A stretch of DNA of 7,556 nt from assembly GCA_030601665.1 (NCBI GenBank), contig JAUWBP010000041.1, positions 1 through 7,556 of the forward strand, given 5' to 3'. The position numbers and the translations under genes were made by a program. This DNA comes from Hadesarchaea archaeon (GTDB taxonomy: Archaea > Hadarchaeota > Hadarchaeia > Hadarchaeales > Hadarchaeaceae). Positions 4,629 to 7,556 of the stretch are shown here, piece by piece (positions within the stretch are counted from its first letter, which is position 1; every line of letters starts with the position of its first letter). The notes under the pieces are model-generated. The model did no database searches and was not told where the DNA came from. It saw only the letters and a list, made by a program, of their open reading frames with translations.

Positions 4629-4667
4629 CTACCCCACCGGGCTACCAAATGATTGTATTCGTGAATG

Positions 4668-4675
4668 CTTTAATC
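4668..4675 (-). promoter_or_regulatory. TATA-like box for tRNA-Gln(UUG)
   Basis: The minus-strand sequence GATTAAAG is centred about 26 bases before 4645, at the tRNA 5' end. Confidence 0.45.
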
Positions 4676-4698
4676 AGTTTTCAAACCCCACCCAAACT

Positions 4699-4708
4699 TA
4701 CTTAAAAC
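4699..4708 (+). promoter_or_regulatory. TATA-like box for the aldehyde ferredoxin oxidoreductase gene
   Basis: TACTTAAAAC predicts a start near 4730, at the first bases of the Shine-Dalgarno site. The leader would be about 11 bases. Confidence 0.5.
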
Positions 4709-4728
4709 TGACCACCGAGGTTTCCTCC

Positions 4729-4734
4729 GGAGGT
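4729..4734 (+). promoter_or_regulatory. Shine-Dalgarno site for the TTG start of aor
   Basis: GGAGGT lies 6 bases before TTG 4741, deciding this start over in-frame codons further upstream that lie in the antisense tRNA gene. Confidence 0.75.
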
Positions 4735-4740
4735 TGGGGC

Positions 4741-6552
4741 TTGAAGCTGAAGCTCTTGCGCGCCGATCTTTCTTCCGGCTCGATGCGGGACGAATTTGTG
4801 AATGAAGACGAGGTTAAATTATTCATTGGCGGCCGCGGTTTGGGGGTAAAAATTCTCATCGAAGAACTCAAACCCGGCACTGATCCTCTTGGACCCGAAA
4901 ACAAGCTGCTCTTCATGACGGGCCCCGCCACCGGAACAGCGTTTCCAACAAGCAGCAGGTTTCACGTCATCACCAAGTCACCCAAAACTGGTGGCATCGG
5001 GGAGACCAACTGCGGTGGAACCTTCGGCCCGGAGCTCAGGTTTGCGGGCTATGATGGTGTAATCATCGAGGGTAAGGCAGCTGCTCCGATTTACCTATGG
5101 ATACGCGAGGGAGAGGCGGAGATCCGACCTGCCGGGCGGTACTGGGGCAAGAGCACCTGGGACACCGAGGACTGCATCCGCAAGGAACTCAAGGACCCAA
5201 ACATAAAGATTGCCTCAATCGGCCCCGCTGGAGAGAACCTCGCGTCATGCGCCGCAATCATCAACGACAAACATCGCGCAGCCGGCAGGACCGCGGCTGG
5301 AGCCGTGATGGGGTCGAAACGGCTCAAGGCAATCGTCGTGCGGGGAAATAAAAGACCACCCGTTGCGGACGAGAAGAAACTCAAAGAAGCCGTCCAGAGG
5401 GCGTTAAAGATGCTGAAGGAAAGCCGAATCACTGGACACGACCTTCCCACCTACGGCACGGCCATCACGGTAGGCTCCATCAACGAGCACGGCCTCTTTC
5501 CCACTCGAAACTTCCAAACGGGTGTTTTCCCGACTGCGGAAAAAATCAGCGGTGAAACCCTTGCGAAGACAATATTGATAAAGAGCAAGGGATGCTGGGG
5601 ATGCTCGATCGATTGTAGCCGCGTAATTCGCGTTACCCAATCGCCCTATCAGGTCGAGGGTGAGGGACCCGATTACGATGAGATCTGGGCGCTTGGAGCT
5701 CAGTGCAGCATCGATGACCTGAACGCCATAGCCAAGGCCAACAATCTCTGCGACGAGCTGGGCATAGATACAATCTCGTATGGCAACACCGTGGGCTGCG
5801 CGATGGAGCTCAGCGAGCGCGGAAAGATCTCGAAGGAAAAGCTGGGCGGGCTCGAGCTGAAGTTCGGCAACCCACAAGCGATCGTCGAGCTCACCTGGCG
5901 GACGGCCTATCTCCTGGGATTTGGAAACGACATCGCGCTAGGGTCGAAGCGCCTCGCGGAGAAATACGGCGCCCCTGAGCTGGCGATGCACGTGAAGGGA
6001 CTCGAGCTCCCCGCCTATGACCCGCGGGGTGCCCAAGGGCAGGGGCTGGCGTACGCTACCTCAAATCGCGGCGGCTGCCACCTCGGAGCCTACATGATCG
6101 GTCCAGAAATCTTTGGCGTGCCCGAGCAGCTCAACCGCTTCGCCACTGAAGGAAAGGCGCAATGGGTGAAAAAGCTCCAAGACTTATTCGCCATCTGTGA
6201 CTCGGCCGTCTTTTGTAATTTTGCGACCTTTGCCATCTGGGTGCCTGAAATTGTGGAGATGCTCAACGCGATAACCGGGTGGGGGTGGTCGCCCGAGGAG
6301 CTGTTGAAGGTCGGTGATCGCATCTACACCCTTGAGCGGCTTTTCATCAACCGCGAGGGCTTTAGCCGCAAGGATGACACGCTACCTAAGCGTTTGCTCG
6401 AGGAACCGATGCCCGAGGGCCCATCAAAGGGTCACGTGGTTAAGCTGGGGACGATGCTTGACGAGTACTACGCCCTGCGCGGGTGGAAGGATGGCAAACC
6501 TACCTCTCAGAATCTTAAGGAACTCGGCTTGAGCAAGTATGGAAACTTATAG
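4741..6552 (+). CDS. aor: Tungsten-dependent aldehyde ferredoxin oxidoreductase
   Basis: The product is 603 residues, close to the usual 600-620. The family oxidises aldehydes to carboxylic acids with ferredoxin as electron acceptor, using a tungsto-bispterin cofactor and one [4Fe-4S] cluster, in the cytoplasm. The N-terminus (LKLLRADLSSG, then FIGGRGLGVKIL) is typical. The cluster cysteines are the CxxCxxxC motif at 285, 288 and 292 and a distal Cys492. The pterin and active-site regions include EGEGPDYDEIWALG (306-319) and AYDPRGAQGQGLAYATSNRGGCH, ending at His447. These positions agree closely with the Pyrococcus enzyme as I remember it (Cys494, His448). Start TTG 4741 has GGAGGT 6 bases upstream. 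The gene stands alone in its own transcription unit between two antisense tRNA genes. AOR rather than a FOR or GAPOR relative is likely, but substrate range cannot be read. Confidence 0.94.
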   Translation: MKLKLLRADLSSGSMRDEFVNEDEVKLFIGGRGLGVKILIEELKPGTDPLGPENKLLFMTGPATGTAFPTSSRFHVITKSPKTGGIGETNCGGTFGPELRFAGYDGVIIEGKAAAPIYLWIREGEAEIRPAGRYWGKSTWDTEDCIRKELKDPNIKIASIGPAGENLASCAAIINDKHRAAGRTAAGAVMGSKRLKAIVVRGNKRPPVADEKKLKEAVQRALKMLKESRITGHDLPTYGTAITVGSINEHGLFPTRNFQTGVFPTAEKISGETLAKTILIKSKGCWGCSIDCSRVIRVTQSPYQVEGEGPDYDEIWALGAQCSIDDLNAIAKANNLCDELGIDTISYGNTVGCAMELSERGKISKEKLGGLELKFGNPQAIVELTWRTAYLLGFGNDIALGSKRLAEKYGAPELAMHVKGLELPAYDPRGAQGQGLAYATSNRGGCHLGAYMIGPEIFGVPEQLNRFATEGKAQWVKKLQDLFAICDSAVFCNFATFAIWVPEIVEMLNAITGWGWSPEELLKVGDRIYTLERLFINREGFSRKDDTLPKRLLEEPMPEGPSKGHVVKLGTMLDEYYALRGWKDGKPTSQNLKELGLSKYGNL

Positions 6553-6579
6553 TCCCTCAAACGTTTTAAAATGCGAAGG

Positions 6580-6585
6580 TTTTTT
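6580..6585 (+). terminator. T-run after aor
   Basis: Six consecutive T residues follow the aor stop by 27 bases, just before the 3' end of the convergent tRNA-Lys. T-tracts terminate archaeal RNA polymerase, so this is a reasonable candidate. Confidence 0.4.
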
Positions 6586-6636
6586 ACGGTCTTTGAATAG
6601 CGGGCCCGGAGGGATTCGAACCCTCGACTTCCCGGT

Positions 6637-6657
6637 TACCGCCGGCCTGAAAGCCGT
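6637..6657 (-). other. tRNA-Lys(CUU) intron 2, canonical position 37/38 (21 nt)
   Basis: The outer helix is the anticodon stem. The bulges are TAA on both sides and the inner helix is CGGC/GCCG. The central helix CTCT/GCGG is weak, with one C-C mismatch and two U-G pairs. Removal gives the loop CTCTTAA. Confidence 0.85.
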
Positions 6658-6672
6658 TAAGAGCCGGGTACT

Positions 6673-6689
6673 TTTGGCCGCAAGTGCGC
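6673..6689 (-). other. tRNA-Lys(CUU) intron 1, position 22/23 (17 nt, D-stem)
   Basis: The central helix TGGT/GCCA pairs fully with one U-G pair. The bulges are AGG and AAA, and the inner hairpin is CGC-ACTT-GCG. Removal creates GAGT, which pairs with ACTC of the D-stem. Confidence 0.88.
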
Positions 6690-6717
6690 CTACCAGACTG
6701 AGTCACGGGCCCGAACG

Positions 6718-6725
6718 GATATATC
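6718..6725 (+). promoter_or_regulatory. TATA-like box for dphB
   Basis: GATATATC predicts a start near 6748, leaving about 7 bases before ATG 6755. No ribosome site is visible there, so translation is probably leaderless or nearly so. Confidence 0.5.
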
Positions 6726-6733
6726 GCCTGCCC

Positions 6734-6741
6734 AAATTAAG
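6734..6741 (-). promoter_or_regulatory. TATA-like box for tRNA-Lys(CUU)
   Basis: CTTAATTT on the minus strand is centred 26 bases before 6712, the tRNA 5' end. It lies inside the dphB upstream region. Confidence 0.5.
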
Positions 6742-6754
6742 TGTTTACGATACT

Positions 6755-7531
6755 ATGTTCGTATTCATCGGGCTTGGCCTGCATGGCGAGGGGATGTCGC
6801 TCCGAGGGCTGCGCGAAGCCCAAGAAGCCGATGTCGTGTATGCTGAACTCTACACAAGCATGCTGCCTAAACTTAGACTCGATGAGCTCGAGCAAACGAT
6901 CGGCAGGCCTATCAAGGTGGTCGACCGCGAGACCGTCGAGCAACGCCCCGATGAGATCCTACAGGCGGCAAAAACAAGCAAGGTGGCTTTTTTAGTTCCC
7001 GGTGACCCCATGGTGGCAACCACGCATGTCGACCTGCGCCTTCGCGCGACAAAGGTTGGCATCGAAACAAAAATTATTCATGCCGCATCGATCGCCTCCG
7101 CAGCTGCCGGGCTCGCTGGCCTGCAGAGCTACAAATTCGGTCGCTCGGCGACGGTCCCCTTCCCCGACAACCCATCGCAGGTGCCTTACGAAACGCTGGT
7201 CGAAAACCGTGGGCGGGGAATTCATACCCTGCTGCTCCTCGACATCCGAGCAAAGGAAGGGAGAGCAATGCTAGCGAGCGAGGCAATCGAAATCATACTC
7301 GGGCTGGAGAAAAAGTTGCAAAAAAATGCCTTCACCCCGGATACACTTGTTGTAGTCGTGGCGCGAGCTGACTCAAATGATGCTATAGTCAAAGCTGACA
7401 AAGTGAGGAGGCTTCAGAAGTTGGATTTTGGGTCTCCGCCGCACGTGTTGATCGTGCCGGGTAAGCTTCACTTCGTCGAGGCAGAAGCTCTCCGCGCCTT
7501 CGCCGGAGCGCCTGAAGATGTGATCAAATGA
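6755..7531 (+). CDS. dphB: Diphthine synthase
   Basis: This 258-residue S-adenosylmethionine methyltransferase repeatedly methylates the modified histidine of elongation factor 2 during diphthamide synthesis, in the cytoplasm. Family features are the N-terminal FIGLGLHGEGMSLRGLREAQEAD (residues 3-25), AELYTS (29-34), the central SAM-site GDPMVATTHVDLRLRA and IHAASIASAAAGLAGLQSYKFGRSATVPF, and the C-terminal VVVARADSND and FGSPPHVLIVPGKLHFVEAEAL. The length matches archaeal homologues. The ATG at 6755 starts exactly at the conserved MFVFIGLGL; the frame remains open upstream only because it runs through the antisense tRNA-Lys gene. The predicted leader is very short and lacks a Shine-Dalgarno sequence. 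The stop overlaps the start of the next gene (ATGA), which points to an operon. Confidence 0.95.
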   Translation: MFVFIGLGLHGEGMSLRGLREAQEADVVYAELYTSMLPKLRLDELEQTIGRPIKVVDRETVEQRPDEILQAAKTSKVAFLVPGDPMVATTHVDLRLRATKVGIETKIIHAASIASAAAGLAGLQSYKFGRSATVPFPDNPSQVPYETLVENRGRGIHTLLLLDIRAKEGRAMLASEAIEIILGLEKKLQKNAFTPDTLVVVVARADSNDAIVKADKVRRLQKLDFGSPPHVLIVPGKLHFVEAEALRAFAGAPEDVIK

Positions 7532-7556
7532 CGCTCGATGCTAAACTGATTGAGGA
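7528..7556 (+). CDS. Start of an unidentified gene in the dphB operon (3' end outside window)
   Basis: An ATG at 7528 overlaps the dphB stop as ATGA and opens a frame reading MTLDAKLIE before the window ends. GTGAT at 7520-7524 could act as a ribosome site. The 4-base overlap is typical of translationally coupled archaeal genes. Nine residues are too few to identify the product. Confidence 0.5.

Larger units (their letters stand above)
4487..4643 (-). tRNA. tRNA-Gln(UUG) with four introns
   Basis: Read on the minus strand from 4643. Removing four introns leaves a 73-nt tRNA: acceptor AGCCCGG/CCGGGCT, TG, GGGT, D-loop AGTGGTCAA, TCCT, G26, anticodon stem CGGGC/GCCCG, loop CTTTGGA with anticodon UUG (bases 4566-4568), variable CGAC, T-stem GGTGG/CCGCC with one G-U pair, T-loop TTCGAAT, A73, and an encoded CCA (4487-4489). 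The body of 154 bases equals 73 plus introns of 21, 20, 19 and 21. Only the anticodon arm is uninterrupted. The introns fall at 15/16, 20a/20b, 53/54 and 59/60, so exons of 5 and 6 bases are trapped between introns. Each site shows a 4-bp central helix between 3-base bulges. The aor gene starts about 100 bases away on the other strand. Confidence 0.95.
6601..6712 (-). tRNA. tRNA-Lys(CUU) with two introns
   Basis: Read on the minus strand from 6712. Exons join to a 74-nt tRNA: acceptor GGGCCCG/CGGGCCC, TG, D-stem ACTC/GAGT, D-loop AGTCTGGTA, A26, anticodon stem CCCGG/CCGGG, loop CTCTTAA with anticodon CUU (bases 6659-6661), variable AAGTC, T-stem GAGGG/CCCTC, T-loop TTCGAAT and G73. The span of 112 bases equals 74 plus introns of 17 and 21. 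No CCA is encoded, unlike the two tRNA-Gln genes. One intron is at the canonical 37/38 site. The other splits the D-stem strand at 22/23, so the D-stem cannot form normally until it is removed. The intron contains a TTTC stretch that could be misread as a Glu anticodon; the CCCGG/CCGGG stem rules that out. The gene is convergent with aor and divergent from dphB. Confidence 0.95.

Noticed and set aside
4487..4643. Permuted or split tRNA instead of a multi-intron tRNA
   Set aside because: All parts occur in normal 5'-3' order on one strand and the lengths add up exactly with four introns.
4477..4740. In-frame upstream extension of aor
   Set aside because: It overlaps the antisense tRNA-Gln(UUG), shows no AOR similarity, and GGAGGT before TTG 4741 marks the start.
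5404..5877. Long antisense open frame (157 codons) within aor
   Set aside because: It is opposite a well-conserved enzyme, has no recognisable domain and no ribosome site; a shadow of G+C-rich coding sequence.
6539..6754. In-frame upstream extension of dphB
   Set aside because: It runs through the aor 3' end and the antisense tRNA-Lys; the conserved N-terminus begins at 6755.

Overview
The window is archaeal. The evidence is the gene content (a RIB7-type riboflavin reductase, diphthine synthase, a tungsten-type aldehyde ferredoxin oxidoreductase, a stand-alone Lon-like protease and a stand-alone Lrp/AsnC effector domain), A/T-rich TATA-like boxes about 26 bases before short leaders, frequent GTG/TTG starts, and above all tRNA genes broken by tiny introns with bulge-helix-bulge (BHB) splice motifs. 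The lineage cannot be fixed from this piece. Such heavy tRNA intron load is best known from Thermoproteota, but that is only a hint.

Layout. 1-1339: the 3' part of rib7 overlaps a TraB-family gene. 1413-2229: a TATA-like box drives a two-gene unit, a 64-residue KH-domain protein and an M50 site-2 protease. 2233-2508: a stand-alone Lrp/AsnC ligand-binding domain protein with its own promoter. 2512-2643 (minus): tRNA-Gln(CUG) with three introns. 2727-3657 (minus): two unrecognised membrane-associated proteins, the first clearly A+T-rich. 3707-4426: a membrane-anchored Lon-type (S16) protease, divergent from the second of these. 4487-4643 (minus): tRNA-Gln(UUG) with four introns. 4741-6552: aldehyde ferredoxin oxidoreductase. 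6601-6712 (minus): tRNA-Lys(CUU) with two introns. 6755-7531: dphB, whose stop overlaps the start of a further gene cut by the window edge.

The notable system is the tRNA set. Three tRNAs carry nine introns of 16-21 bases, and only one is at the canonical 37/38 site. I derived each boundary by requiring a consensus mature tRNA and then checked for a 4-bp central helix between two 3-nt bulges, cut after the second bulge base. With the introns removed, the two tRNA-Gln genes give 73-nt bodies with a genomic CCA, and tRNA-Lys gives a 74-nt body without CCA. In tRNA-Gln(UUG) the BHB motifs of neighbouring introns depend on one another: the 20a/20b motif is complete only after 15/16 is removed, and the 59/60 motif only after 53/54 is removed. 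This predicts ordered splicing. Standard predictors could easily miss or misplace these genes, and open frames of aor and dphB run through two of them.

The protein genes look mostly like housekeeping functions in short operons: riboflavin/F420 precursor synthesis, diphthamide formation on EF-2, membrane proteolysis and aldehyde oxidation. No CRISPR array, insertion sequence, integrase or defence locus is visible.
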